This document shows positions 34,377-43,936 of a stretch of 64,000 nucleotides of DNA, one piece after another (within the stretch, counting starts at the first letter, position 1; each line of letters opens with the position of its first letter). Source of the stretch: Phycicoccus sp. Soil748 (GTDB taxonomy: Bacteria > Actinomycetota > Actinomycetes > Actinomycetales > Dermatophilaceae); contig NZ_LMSC01000002.1 in the NCBI RefSeq assembly GCF_001428025.1, forward strand, positions 31,889 through 95,888. The letters are read 5' to 3'. Position numbers and translations under genes: made by a program. The notes beneath the pieces were generated by a model, which worked only from the letters and a program-made list of their open reading frames with translations, was not told the DNA's origin and searched no databases.

Positions 34377-35486
34377 ATGACGCATCACATCCGTCGTCCC
34401 TCACCGCTGCTGGCGCTCGGCGCCGGCCTCGGCGCAGCCATCGGGCTGCTCGCCGTCAGCGCCCCAGCCGGCGCCTCCGCGCCCTCCGCCTACCACCAGG
34501 TCAACCTCGTCTCCGACGTGCCGGGGATGGCCAAGGTCACCGATCCGCACCTCGTGAACGCCTGGGGTGCTTCCTACCTCGGCACCAGCCCCCTGTGGGT
34601 CTCCGACAACGGCACCGGCGTGACCACGCTGTACTCCGGCGGGGTGGACGGCAGCGCCCAGACCACCGTGCCGCTCGTCGTCAGCATCCCGGGAGGCGCG
34701 CCCACGGGCCAGGTCTCGAACCCCACGACGTCCTTCGTGGTCCGTGACGCGGCCGGTCACGCCGCCCCCGCCCGGTTCCTCTTCGTCGGGGAGACCGGCC
34801 ACCTCAGTGGCTGGAACCCGGCCGTCGCTGCCACCGGGGCATCGCCGTCGACCCACGCCGTCGACGCCGTCGTCACCCCCGGCGCGGTCGACAAGGGCCT
34901 GGCCATGGGGCAGACGCCCAGCGGCCCGAGGCTGTACGCCGCCAACTTCTCCGCCGGCGTCGTCGACGTCTACAACGGCGACTTCAAGCGGGTCGCCACC
35001 AAGGGCAGCTTCACCGACGCGCGGCTGCCGCACGGCTATGCGCCGTTCAACGTGATGGTGTCCGGCGACAGGGTGTACGTCGCGTTCGCCAAGCGGGACA
35101 GTGCCCATGTCGACGAGGTGGCCGGTGCAGGGCTGGGCCGGGTCGACGTGTTCACCCTTGGCGGCAAGCTCGTCCGGCGCGCCTCGGACCACACGGTGCT
35201 GAACGCGCCCTGGGGCCTGACCATCGCGCCGTCCGGCTTCGGCAGGTTCTCGGGTGACCTGCTGGTGGGCAACTTCGGCGACGGCCGGATCCACGCCTAC
35301 GACCCGGGGACCCTCGACCTCGTCGGCACGCTCCGGGGTCCTGGTGGCAAGGCGGTCACCATCGACGGGCTGTGGGCGCTGCTGCCCGGCAACGGCACCG
35401 AGGGCTCGACCCACGACGTGCTGTTCACCGCAGGCCCGCAGGACGAGTCGCACGGCCTCCTCGGCCTGCTGCACGCGGGTTCCTGA
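34377..35486 (+). CDS. Secreted TIGR03118 family protein
   Basis: 369 residues. AGGAGG six bases before ATG 34377 decides the start; the TTG two codons earlier is less likely. A signal peptide ends near residue 34 (APAGASA). The mature part is a beta-propeller-like repeat protein: VNLVSDVPGMAKVTDPHLVNAWG, SPLWVSDNGTG, LYAANFSAGVVDVYNGDF, APWGLTIAPSGFG and LLVGNFGDGRIHAYD. These features define the TIGR03118 family, whose role is unknown. Stand-alone, with a strong terminator after it. Confidence 0.88.
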   Translation: MTHHIRRPSPLLALGAGLGAAIGLLAVSAPAGASAPSAYHQVNLVSDVPGMAKVTDPHLVNAWGASYLGTSPLWVSDNGTGVTTLYSGGVDGSAQTTVPLVVSIPGGAPTGQVSNPTTSFVVRDAAGHAAPARFLFVGETGHLSGWNPAVAATGASPSTHAVDAVVTPGAVDKGLAMGQTPSGPRLYAANFSAGVVDVYNGDFKRVATKGSFTDARLPHGYAPFNVMVSGDRVYVAFAKRDSAHVDEVAGAGLGRVDVFTLGGKLVRRASDHTVLNAPWGLTIAPSGFGRFSGDLLVGNFGDGRIHAYDPGTLDLVGTLRGPGGKAVTIDGLWALLPGNGTEGSTHDVLFTAGPQDESHGLLGLLHAGS

Positions 35487-35498
35487 CCGGCACGCCCC

Positions 35499-35536
35499 GG
35501 CCACGGGTCCGTCGACACAGGGACGGGCCCGTGGCC
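35499..35536. terminator. Bidirectional terminator after the TIGR03118 gene
   Basis: Fifteen-pair stem with one G-U wobble (35499-35513 with 35522-35536) and an eight-base loop. Lies between convergent genes ending at 35486 and 35552. Confidence 0.8.
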
Positions 35537-35551
35537 CCCGTCCCTCCGTCA

Positions 35552-36019
35552 TCACTCGAGGGGGATCTCGAAGTCTGCCGACCGCTCGAGCTCGGCGCGG
35601 GGGCCGAAGATGCGGCGAGCACCCGCGCTGATGGCCAGGTCGTTGATCGACGCCTCCCGCCGGCGCATGAGCCCGTTGTCGTCGAACTCCCACAGCTCGT
35701 TGCCGTAGCTGCGCCACCACTGCCCGGTGGTGTCGTGGCACTCGTACTGGAAGCGCACGGCGATGCGGTGCTCGGTGAAGCTCCACAGGCTCTTGCGCAG
35801 CGCGTAGTCGAGCTCCCGCTCCCACTTGGCCGTGAGGAACTCGACGATCTGCTCGCGCCCGCGCACGAAGGTGTCGCGGTTGCGCCAGACGGAGTCGGGC
35901 GTGTACGCGAGGCTCACCCGGTGCGGGTCACAGGTGTTCCAGGCGTCCTCCGCGGCCTGGACCTTCTGGCGGGCGCTGACCTCGTCGAACGGCGGGAACG
36001 GCGGACGAGCCTCGGTCAT
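35552..36019 (-). CDS. DUF1348 / NTF2-like protein
   Basis: 155 residues, a cone-shaped SnoaL/NTF2-like fold. Family blocks: [38 protein letters not shown] and [21 protein letters not shown] fold of this kind can be an enzyme or a binding protein; the family has no assigned reaction. ATG at 36019 is chosen since the homologous region begins there; the ribosome site is weak. It is 16 bases after the stop of the next upstream gene, so they may share a message. Confidence 0.85.
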   Translation of the reverse strand: MTEARPPFPPFDEVSARQKVQAAEDAWNTCDPHRVSLAYTPDSVWRNRDTFVRGREQIVEFLTAKWERELDYALRKSLWSFTEHRIAVRFQYECHDTTGQWWRSYGNELWEFDDNGLMRRREASINDLAISAGARRIFGPRAELERSADFEIPLE

Positions 36020-36035
36020 GCGGCGCAGCCGGCTC

Positions 36036-36662
36036 TCACCCGACGAGCCAGGCGATGAGACCGCCGATGAGCTCGACGACCCCGCCCGCCTCCGGGCCCA
36101 GGGCCAGGGTGGCTGCGAGGGACACCGCCTGCACCCAGAACTCGAAGTCCGGGTCGATGTCGCCTTCCGAGGATGCGCCGCCGCGGATGCGGTCGTACTC
36201 CGTACGGACGGTCTGCCGCTGGGTCCCGGCCTGCTGCTCGAGCTGGTAGGCGGCATCCACGGCAAGCGCGACGACGTCCCCCTGGCCGCGGTCGTCGACG
36301 AAGGCGCGGACCCGGCTGCGCTCGTCCGGGGTCAGCGACCTGGTGCGCGGGGCTCGCGGTCGGTCAGCGGCCTCGTCGGAGACCAGCGCCTCGTAGCGCT
36401 CGCGCAGCAGGTCCTCCCGGGCGCGGAAGATGTCGCCCAGGCGCGACCCCAACCCGCCGATCTCGCCGTACAGCTGGTCGAGCCGGTCGACGACGCCACC
36501 GAGCTGCTCGACCCGGCTGTCGTCTCTCGTGGCCGGGTCGGACGAAGCCGTCGCCTCCCGCGTCCAGGCGTCGTCGAGGACCACCAGCTCGGTGACCACG
36601 GCGACCGTGTGGCTCAGGTCCTGGTACTCGTCGAGCGGGAGCTCTGCGTGGTTTCCGGCCAT
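36036..36662 (-). CDS. Hypothetical helical protein with C-terminal hydrophobic segment
   Basis: 208 residues; not recognised. Residues 5-35 and 50-95 are predicted helices with heptad-like spacing ([20 protein letters not shown]), followed by a charged region ([20 protein letters not shown]). The last 40 residues are hydrophobic ([18 protein letters not shown] and [14 protein letters not shown]), suggesting one or two membrane passes at the C-terminus. ATG 36662 is the first start after the upstream non-coding stretch. Possibly cotranscribed with the DUF1348 gene. Confidence 0.55.
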   Translation of the reverse strand: MAGNHAELPLDEYQDLSHTVAVVTELVVLDDAWTREATASSDPATRDDSRVEQLGGVVDRLDQLYGEIGGLGSRLGDIFRAREDLLRERYEALVSDEAADRPRAPRTRSLTPDERSRVRAFVDDRGQGDVVALAVDAAYQLEQQAGTQRQTVRTEYDRIRGGASSEGDIDPDFEFWVQAVSLAATLALGPEAGGVVELIGGLIAWLVG

Positions 36663-37002
36663 GCCAGCACGGTAGGTCCGGGCTGTCGCCGAGTCATCGA
36701 GCGATCGACGTAACCCTGCCGACGTACGGGACCCACCCGACCCTGAGCGACCACACCTCCGCGAGGGACGAGACCGGTGCCCGGTTCCCCAGTCCATGTG
36801 CAGGTTGTCGCCAAGGGCACCAGGCCCGAGCGTGACGTGTCGCTGCAGTGAGGACGTCCCTCCTGCCGAACGCCCGAGGGAGGCCTGAGCCTGCGGATCT
36901 ACGCCACGAGTACGGCGCCAGGCTTCGCGGTGACCGCCCCTCCCGTAACGACCGTCGTGCCGGTTCCCTGAGAGCTGGGCCGTGGTCGGCGGCCGGCGCG
37001 GG
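36663..37002. other. 340-base stretch without a supported gene
   Basis: Between the divergent-facing 5' end of the 208-residue hypothetical and the 3' end of menA. A plus-strand open frame at 36848-37045 lacks a ribosome site and runs into menA antisense, so I do not call it. No strong hairpin or RNA family recognised. Confidence 0.6.
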
Positions 37003-37878
37003 CTACTGGCTGAGCGCCATACCGACGGCGAAGAGTGCGGCGTAGGCGATCTCGAAGAGCCCGGTCGCGGCGAGCACCGGCACGAGGTCGCGTCCGGTGG
37101 CCCCGGCGCGCAGCGCCTGCAGCGGCTTCCAGAGCACGGCAAGCGCGAGGACGGCCAGCAGCACGAACGGCTGGCCGGTCGCGACCAGCACCACCATGAG
37201 CAGCGACACCGCCACGAGCGCGGCGTACAGCAGGCGGGTGCCGCGGTCGCCGAGCCGGACCGCGAGCGTGCGCTTGCCGCTGACCTCGTCGGTGGGGATG
37301 TCGCGCAGGTTGTTGGCGACGAGGATGGCCGAGGCGATGGCCCCGACACCCACGGCACCGGCGAGCCCGACCCAGGTCAGCTCCTTCGCCTGCGTGTAGA
37401 GCGTGCCGAGGGTCGCCATCAGCCCGAAGAACACGAAGACGTAGAGCTCACCGAGCCCGCGGTAGCCGTAGGGGTTGTTGCCGCCGGTGTAGCGCCAGGC
37501 AGCGAGGATGGCCAGGGCGCCGAGCGGGATCATGACCCACGCCTCGCTGATGGCCACGAGCGCCAGTCCGACCAGCGCGGCGGCGCCGAAGAACGCGAAC
37601 GCCATGAGCTTTACGTTCTCCGGGGCCGCCTTGTGCTGGCCCACCAGGCGGATCGGACCCACGCGGTCGCTGTCGGTGCCCCGGATGCCGTCGGAGTAGT
37701 CGTTGGCGTAGTTGACGCCCACCTGCAGCCCCAGCGACACGAGCACGGCCAGGAGCGCGAGGCCGAGGTCGACCCGGTCGAGGGGGGCGGCCGCGGCGGT
37801 GCCGACGACGACGGGGGCGATGGCAGCGGGCAGGGTGCGTGGGCGCGCGCCGGCGATCCACTGGGACAGGGTGGCCAT
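37003..37878 (-). CDS. menA: 1,4-dihydroxy-2-naphthoate polyprenyltransferase
   Basis: 291 residues, about nine membrane helices. Attaches the polyprenyl chain to dihydroxynaphthoate, giving demethylmenaquinone. The first Asp-rich motif is NYANDYSDGIRGTDSDR (about 66) and the second is NNLRDIPTDEVSGKRTLAVRLG (about 185), both binding Mg-diphosphate. ATG 37878 begins the conserved WIAGARPRTLPAAIAPV. Downstream of the PLDc_N gene and menE on the same strand. Confidence 0.94.
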   Translation of the reverse strand: MATLSQWIAGARPRTLPAAIAPVVVGTAAAAPLDRVDLGLALLAVLVSLGLQVGVNYANDYSDGIRGTDSDRVGPIRLVGQHKAAPENVKLMAFAFFGAAALVGLALVAISEAWVMIPLGALAILAAWRYTGGNNPYGYRGLGELYVFVFFGLMATLGTLYTQAKELTWVGLAGAVGVGAIASAILVANNLRDIPTDEVSGKRTLAVRLGDRGTRLLYAALVAVSLLMVVLVATGQPFVLLAVLALAVLWKPLQALRAGATGRDLVPVLAATGLFEIAYAALFAVGMALSQ

Positions 37879-37975
37879 GGGGTGGTGGTCTCGCTTGCTC
37901 GGGGTTCGGGGCGGGGTACGGGCGGGTACGGGGCGTGCGGGTCGGCGCCGGTGCAGCAGCGCTGTGCGGGCCGGG

Positions 37976-38239
37976 TCAGAGCCTACGGAGGAAGTCCGGG
38001 TCGTCGTCGGGGCCACGCGGGCGCTGCGGCTGCTGGCGTGGACCGGCGCCGGGCCGGGGCTGCTCGGGGCGGCCGGCGACGAACCAGGCGATCGGCCCCA
38101 TGAGCGGCAGGACGACGATGACCAGCGCCCACATCAGCTTGGGCACGCCGCGCACGGAACGCTCATCGCTCTGCAGGCAGTCCACCAGGGCGTAGATCGT
38201 CAGCGCGATCACCAGGAGCCACGGGACCAGGCGGATCAT
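37976..38239 (-). CDS. PLDc_N domain small membrane protein
   Basis: 87 residues, two helices (about 4-21 and 34-53) with the phospholipase D N-terminal domain motif KLMWALVIVVLPLMGPIAWF, then a Pro/Arg/Asp-rich cytoplasmic tail. Stand-alone copies are common in actinobacteria, function unknown. Lies 12 bases after menE and 97 bases before menA, so it sits inside the men transcript. Confidence 0.85.
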   Translation of the reverse strand: MIRLVPWLLVIALTIYALVDCLQSDERSVRGVPKLMWALVIVVLPLMGPIAWFVAGRPEQPRPGAGPRQQPQRPRGPDDDPDFLRRL

Positions 38240-38251
38240 GCTCCCATCGTG

Positions 38252-39412
38252 TCATGGCCGGCTGGGGAACAGACCGGCGATCCCGGCGCGGTCCGGTTTG
38301 CCCGGTCCGCGCTGTGGCAGCTCGTCGACGACGACGAGCCGGCGGGGGAGCGCGTGGTCGGGGAGGCGTCCCCGCAGCGAGCTGCGGACCGCCTCCAGCG
38401 TCGGTGCAGGCGTCCCGGCCCGGGCGACGACGGCCGCAGCGACGACCTGCCCCCACTCCTCGTCCGGCACCCCCACCACGACGGCCTCGGCCACGCCCGA
38501 CAGAGCGGTCAGCGCGTCCTCGACGAGCCGCGGCGCCACCTTGAGGCCGCCGGTGGTGATGACGTCGTCGAGCCGCCCGTCGACGTGCCAGCGCCCGGTC
38601 GTGGCGTCGAGGTGGCCGGCATCGTTGGTCGTGAACCAGCGCCCGCCCTCCTCGTCGGTGCCGAACGCCTCGGCCGTCAGGTCCGGTCGGCCGAGGTAGC
38701 CGGTGGCCAGGGTCGCGCCACCGAGCACGAGCCGTCCGAGGTCGTCGACCCGCACCCGGCTCACCGACAGCGGCACCCCGTCGTAGACGCAGCCGCCCGA
38801 CGTCTCGCTCATGCCGTAGGTCGTGACGACGCGGACACCGAGGTCTGCCGCCCGGGCCAGCAGGCTCGGGGCGCTGGCCGCACCGCCGACGAGGACCGCG
38901 TCGAAGGACGCGAGCGCCGCCGTCGCCTCGGCGTCGTCCAGGAGCCGGACCAGCTGAGTGGGCACCAGCGCGGTGTAGCGCCGTTCCCCGACCAGGGCCT
39001 CGGACGCCCGGACGAACGCCCGGCCGGTGAAGCCGCCGTCGAGCTCGACGAACCCCGGCGTCGTGCCGGCCACGACCGAGCGCACCAGCACCTGGACCCC
39101 TGCGATGTGGTGCGGCGGCATCGACAGCAGCCACGTCCCGGGGCCACCGAGCCGCTCGTGGGTGGCGGTGGCGCTGGCGACCAGCGAGCTGCCGGGGAGC
39201 ATGGCCAGCTTGGGCGTGCCCGTCGAGCCGGAGGTGCCGACCACGAGCGCGGTGCCGGTATCGGGCGTCGCGCCCTCGGGGACCGCCGTGGGGACGCCGC
39301 CCACGCCGTACGGGATCACGGCGCGTCCGCCGTCGAGGGCCTGGCGGAGGGCGGGCAACGCCTCCCGGGCCGCGTCCCCGGAGCCGATGGCGAGGGGGCG
39401 CAGCGAGGTCAC
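38252..39412 (-). CDS. menE: o-Succinylbenzoate-CoA ligase
   Basis: 386 residues, ANL adenylating enzyme. Converts o-succinylbenzoate to its CoA thioester through an acyl-AMP. Phosphate loop GTSGSTGTPKLAML (about 59), TYGMSETSGG (about 198), DGRLDDVITTGGLKVAP (about 277) and the C-terminal lysine in RGPGKPDR (about 375). It is shorter than usual, as in other actinobacterial MenE. First gene of the menE-PLDc_N-menA set. Confidence 0.93.
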   Translation of the reverse strand: MTSLRPLAIGSGDAAREALPALRQALDGGRAVIPYGVGGVPTAVPEGATPDTGTALVVGTSGSTGTPKLAMLPGSSLVASATATHERLGGPGTWLLSMPPHHIAGVQVLVRSVVAGTTPGFVELDGGFTGRAFVRASEALVGERRYTALVPTQLVRLLDDAEATAALASFDAVLVGGAASAPSLLARAADLGVRVVTTYGMSETSGGCVYDGVPLSVSRVRVDDLGRLVLGGATLATGYLGRPDLTAEAFGTDEEGGRWFTTNDAGHLDATTGRWHVDGRLDDVITTGGLKVAPRLVEDALTALSGVAEAVVVGVPDEEWGQVVAAAVVARAGTPAPTLEAVRSSLRGRLPDHALPRRLVVVDELPQRGPGKPDRAGIAGLFPSRP

Positions 39413-39522
39413 CGGCTCAGGCTAGCCGCCCGTTGCCGGCACCAAGGACGCCCGGTGGAGACCCGGTGGGCGCCCGGTGGACGCCCGCCCCGGGCGGCGG
39501 GACCATGGGTGCGGGAGGCCCC

Positions 39523-39975
39523 ATGGACGCCGACTTCGCGGCATACCTCGACCGGGTGCGGACCCACCGCGCCGAGCTGCGTGACTCCGTCGCGGCCGTC
39601 GACGAGGCGCTCGCCTCGCCGCTGGCCCGGGGCGGGTCCTGGCGGGAACGGGTGCGTGCGGCGCTCGCCGAGCTGGCGCACGACTTCCGCGACCACGTCG
39701 AGCTCACCGAGGCGCCCGGTGGCCTCTACGACTCGTTGGGGCGCGACAGCCCTCGTCTCGGCGGGCAGGTCAAGCGGCTGCGCCGTGAGCACGAACGCTT
39801 CCGCGAGGACATCGACGCCTACCTCGCGGTGCTGGAGCACGGCGGCACCATGGCCGACCTGCCGGTCTTCCGCGAGGAGGTCACGACCCTCCTGGGCCAG
39901 CTGGGACGGCACCGGCAGAAGGGCGCCGACCTGGTCTACGAGGCGTACGACGTCGACCTCGGCGGCTCCGGCTAG
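39523..39975 (+). CDS. Conserved hypothetical, hemerythrin-like helical bundle
   Basis: 150 residues, nearly all helical. LAELAHDFRDHVELTEAPGGLY and LRREHERFREDIDAYLAVLEHG place His and Glu as in hemerythrin-like domains; the C-terminal block LGRHRQKGADLVYEAYDVDLGG is conserved among actinobacterial homologs as I recall. A di-iron site is possible but the full ligand set is not certain. ATG 39523 has GGGAGG upstream; ATG 39505 is an alternative. Divergent from menE, convergent with menB. Confidence 0.65.
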   Translation: MDADFAAYLDRVRTHRAELRDSVAAVDEALASPLARGGSWRERVRAALAELAHDFRDHVELTEAPGGLYDSLGRDSPRLGGQVKRLRREHERFREDIDAYLAVLEHGGTMADLPVFREEVTTLLGQLGRHRQKGADLVYEAYDVDLGGSG

Positions 39976-40020
39976 AGGTGGACCCGGCCAGGTCGGACGA
40001 CCTGGCCGGGTCCATCTCTA
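39973..40020. terminator. Bidirectional terminator containing the stop codons of both convergent genes
   Basis: A 22-pair stem with a single G-U pair (39973-39994 with 39999-40020) and a four-base GGAC loop. Its first three bases are the TAG of the hemerythrin-like gene and its last three, read on the minus strand, are the TAG of menB. Confidence 0.88.
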
Positions 40021-40961
40021 GAAGTACCAGGGGAAGGGCGACCAGTCGGGGTCGCGCTTCTCGAGGAACTGGTCGCGACCCTCCACGGCCTCGTCGGTCA
40101 TGTAGGCGAGCCGCGTCGCCTCGCCGGCGAAGACCTGCTGGCCCATGAGCCCGTCGTCGAGCAGGTTGAACGCGAACTTCAGCATGCGCTGCGCCTGCGG
40201 GCTCTTGCCCATGATCTCGCGGGCCACGTCGAGGGCGTCGGACTCGAGCGTCGCGTGGTCGCTGACGAGGTTGACCGCGCCCATGCGGTGCATGTCCTCG
40301 GCCGTGTAGGTGCGACCGAGGAAGAAGATCTCGCGGGCGAACTTCTGCCCGACCATCTTGGCGAGGTAGGCCGAGCCGTAGCCGCCGTCGAAGGAGCCCA
40401 CGTCGGCGTCGGTCTGCTTGAACCGGGCGTGCTCGCGGCTGGCCATGGTGAGGTCGCAGACCACGTGCAGGGAGTGGCCGCCGCCGGCCGCCCACCCGTT
40501 GACCAGTGCGATGACGACCTTCGGCATGGTGCGGATGAGGCGCTGCACCTCGAGGATGTGCAGCCGGCCGCCCTCGGCCTTGACCCGGCGGTGGTCGACG
40601 CCGGCGGCGGTGTCGTCACCGTCGTCAGCGGCGTACTGGTAGCCGGAGCGGCCGCGGATGCGTTGGTCGCCGCCGGAGCAGAATGCCCACTTGCCCTCGC
40701 TGCCGGAGCCGTCGGGGCCCGGGCCGTTGCCGGTGAGGAGGACGACGCCGACGTCGGAGGTCCGTCGGGCGTGGTCGAGCGCGCGGTACAGCTCGTCCAC
40801 GGTGTGCGGACGGAACGCGTTGAGCACCTCGGGCCGGTCGAACGCGATGCGGACGGCGCCGACACCCTTGGCCCGGTGGTAGGTGATGTCGGTGAAGTCG
40901 AAGCCCTCGACGACGTCCCACGCCGAGGGGTCGAACGTCTCGCTGACGGTCGGCTGCGCGG

Positions 40962-40965
<4 letters not shown>
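40018..40965 (-). CDS. menB: 1,4-dihydroxy-2-naphthoyl-CoA synthase
   Basis: 315 residues, crotonase fold. Closes the second ring of the naphthoquinone from o-succinylbenzoyl-CoA. Oxyanion and substrate blocks: FDRPEVLNAFRPHTVDELY (about 45), FCSGGDQRIRG (about 96), VNGWAAGGGHSLHVVCDLT (about 150), and the Asp/Tyr region DADVGSFDGGYGSAYLA (about 180). The C-terminal DWSPFPWYF is diagnostic for MenB. The GTG start overlaps the glutathione peroxidase stop (GTGA). Confidence 0.95.
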
Positions 40966-41444
<479 letters not shown>

Positions 41445-41568
41445 GCAGACAGGGTACGGGCGCTGCTACAGGCACGTGACCGGCCCCGTGCGCCGGTCGT
41501 CATGGACCGATTTGTCCGTTTCTGGGTAGCGTGGGCACTCCTGTCAACGCCGACATCGGAGCCCCCTC

Positions 41569-42843
41569 ATGGCCAGCGCCACCGACACGACCACCACCAC
41601 GACCGTCGACGGACGCAGACCGGGGTGGTCGCTCATCGGGCCGGGGCTGGTGGTGGCGGCCACCGGCGTCGGGGCCGCCGACCTCGTCGCCACCCTCATC
41701 GCGGGGAGCAAGTACGGCTACGCCCTGCTCTGGACCGTCGTCGTCGGCTGCGTCATGAAGATCGTCCTGGTGGAGGGTGCCGGTCGATACTCCCTCGCCA
41801 CCGGCCGCACGATCTACCAGGGGTGGTCGAGCCTGGGCCGCTGGACGCACTGGTACTTCGGGCCGTACATCGTCGTCTGGGGCTTCGTCTACGGCGCCGC
41901 CGCGATGGCCGGCACCGGGCTGCCGCTGCACTCCCTGATGCCGTTCATGTCCGTGCCGGCGTGGGGCATCCTCTCCGGCCTCATCGGGCTGGTGCTCGTC
42001 TGGTGGGGCCACTACGCGCTCTTCGAGAAGGTCTGCGCCGCACTCGTCGGAACCATGTTCGTGACCATGGTCGGTGCCGCGGTCCTGACCGTGCCCAACC
42101 TGCCCGAGCTGGCCAAGGGCCTCGTGCCGCTCATCCCCGACGGTGCCCTGGTCAACGTGCTGTCGGTCGCGGGCGGTGTCGGTGGCACGATCACGCTGGC
42201 GGCCTACGGCTACTGGCTGCGTGAGAAGGGCTGGACCACGCCCGGCCACATGCGGGTCATGCGCCTCGACAACGGGGTCGCCTACCTCGTCACAGGCATC
42301 TTCGTCGTCTCGACCCTCATCGTCGGCGCCGAGCTGCTCTACTCCGCCAAGATCGCGATCAAGACCGGCGACGAGGGCCTGCTCAACCTCTCCGACGTCC
42401 TCGCGAGCCGGTACGGCGCGTGGGCCGGGAGCGTGTTCCTCGTCGGCTTCTGGGCCGCGGCGATGTCCTCGCTGGTCGGCGTGTGGAACGGCGTCTCGAT
42501 GATGTTCGCCGACTTCGTGGGCCACGTCCGCGGCCACGGCCAGGACCACCCCGACAGCCGGCTGGGCGGCAAGTGGTACCGCGCCTACATCCTCTGGCTG
42601 ACGTTCCCGCCGATGGTGATGATGTTCCTCGGCAAGCCGGTCTACCTGATCCTGGCGTACGGCGTGCTCGGGGCGTTCTTCATGCCGTTCCTGTCGGTGA
42701 CCCTGCTGTGGATCCTCAACACCGACCGGGTGCCGCGCGAGTGGCGCAACAAGCTGCCCTCCAACATCGCGATGGTCCTGTGCGCGGCGGCCTTCATCGC
42801 GCTCGCGGCCAACGAGCTGCGCAAGGCGGTCGGCGGCGCCTGA
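41569..42843 (+). CDS. Nramp-fold transporter lacking the canonical metal motifs
   Basis: 424 residues, about 11 membrane helices. The Nramp fold is visible in helix 1 (LIGPGLVVAATGVGAADLVATL) and onward. The DPGN motif of helix 1 is replaced by GAAD, and the MPH motif of helix 6 is replaced by GGTITLAAYGYW. Both normally bind Mn/Fe, so the substrate probably differs (Mg-like ion or organic solute). Divergent from gpx-menB, followed 70 bases later by menC. Confidence 0.8.
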   Translation: MASATDTTTTTTVDGRRPGWSLIGPGLVVAATGVGAADLVATLIAGSKYGYALLWTVVVGCVMKIVLVEGAGRYSLATGRTIYQGWSSLGRWTHWYFGPYIVVWGFVYGAAAMAGTGLPLHSLMPFMSVPAWGILSGLIGLVLVWWGHYALFEKVCAALVGTMFVTMVGAAVLTVPNLPELAKGLVPLIPDGALVNVLSVAGGVGGTITLAAYGYWLREKGWTTPGHMRVMRLDNGVAYLVTGIFVVSTLIVGAELLYSAKIAIKTGDEGLLNLSDVLASRYGAWAGSVFLVGFWAAAMSSLVGVWNGVSMMFADFVGHVRGHGQDHPDSRLGGKWYRAYILWLTFPPMVMMFLGKPVYLILAYGVLGAFFMPFLSVTLLWILNTDRVPREWRNKLPSNIAMVLCAAAFIALAANELRKAVGGA

Positions 42844-42913
42844 CGCACGGGTGGCAGGCGGGCCCTCGGTGCCTGACGCGGCAGCGCCCGGGTCGGCACG
42901 GTTGGATGGGCGG

Positions 42914-43936
42914 GTGAGCGACCACCCCAGCCACGAGGTGCCCGAGCTCGACGACCTGCTCGCGGGCCTGCGGGTCGTGGCCATCCCCATGCGGGTCCGC
43001 TTCCGGGGCGTCGAGGTCCGTGAGGCGGCGCTGCTGCGCGGACCGTCGGGCTGGGGCGAGTTCTCGCCGTTCCTGGAGTACGAACCCGCCGAGGCCTCGC
43101 GCTGGCTCGGTGCGGCCGTCGAGGCGGCGTACGGCGCGTGGCCGGCCCCGCGCCGTACCACCGTCCCCGTCAACGCCACCGTCCCCGCGGTCGGGCCGGA
43201 GCGGGTGCCGGAGGTGCTCGCCCGGTTCGACGGGGCGACGACGGCCAAGGTCAAGGTCGCCGAGCGCGGGCAGTCGGTGCAGGACGACGTCGACCGGGTC
43301 GCTGCCGTGCGCGACGCGATGGGGCCCGAGGGCAGGATCCGCGTCGACGCCAACGGCGGGTGGACGGTGGACGAGGCGGTCGCGGCGTTGCGGCGCCTCT
43401 CCCGCTACGGGCTCGAGTACGCCGAGCAGCCCTGTGCGAGCGTCGAGGAGCTCGCCGAGCTGCGGCGGGCCCTCGCCCGCGCCGGGGTCGACGTGCTCGT
43501 CGCCGCCGACGAGTCGATCCGCAAGGCCGAGGACCCGCTGCGCGTGGCGCGCGAGGAGGCCGCCGACCTCGTGGTGGTCAAGGTGGCACCCCTCGGCGGG
43601 GTGCGGCGCGCGCTCGAGGTGGTGCAGGCCTGTGGCCTCCGCGCCGTGGTCAGCTCGGCGCTCGACACCTCCGTCGGCATGGCCGCCGGCGTCGCGCTGG
43701 CAGCCGCCCTGCCCGACCTCGACCACGCCTGCGGGCTCGGCACCGTCGCCCTGCTCGCCGGCGACGTCACGGACCCCTCGCTCGTGCCCTCCGCCGGTCA
43801 CCTGCCCGTCGGGCGCGCGGACGCCCGGGAGGCGCTGCTCGACCGCTGGGCCGCCCCGCCGGAGCGCGAGCTCTGGTGGCGGGAGCGCGTCACGGCATGC
43901 CACCCCCACCTGCGCGGCGCTACGGTCGACCCGTGA
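42914..43936 (+). CDS. menC: o-Succinylbenzoate synthase
   Basis: 340 residues, enolase superfamily. Dehydrates SHCHC to o-succinylbenzoate. General acid/base lysines: TAKVKVAE (about 113) and VVVKVAPLGG (about 220). Metal ligands: RVDANGGW, the Glu of EYAEQP and AADESI. GTG start at 42914; a GTGA overlap couples it to the ATP-grasp gene. Small for the superfamily but usual for actinobacterial MenC. Confidence 0.93.
   Translation: MSDHPSHEVPELDDLLAGLRVVAIPMRVRFRGVEVREAALLRGPSGWGEFSPFLEYEPAEASRWLGAAVEAAYGAWPAPRRTTVPVNATVPAVGPERVPEVLARFDGATTAKVKVAERGQSVQDDVDRVAAVRDAMGPEGRIRVDANGGWTVDEAVAALRRLSRYGLEYAEQPCASVEELAELRRALARAGVDVLVAADESIRKAEDPLRVAREEAADLVVVKVAPLGGVRRALEVVQACGLRAVVSSALDTSVGMAAGVALAAALPDLDHACGLGTVALLAGDVTDPSLVPSAGHLPVGRADAREALLDRWAAPPERELWWRERVTACHPHLRGATVDP

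Noticed and set aside
25000-36700. Genomic island or prophage
   Set aside because: Mixed accessory genes, but no integrase, tRNA, att repeat or visible base-composition break. The sheath-like mini-protein alone does not make a prophage.
36848-37045. Plus-strand small open frame in the gap before menA
   Set aside because: No ribosome site, no recognised family, and its 3' part is antisense to menA.
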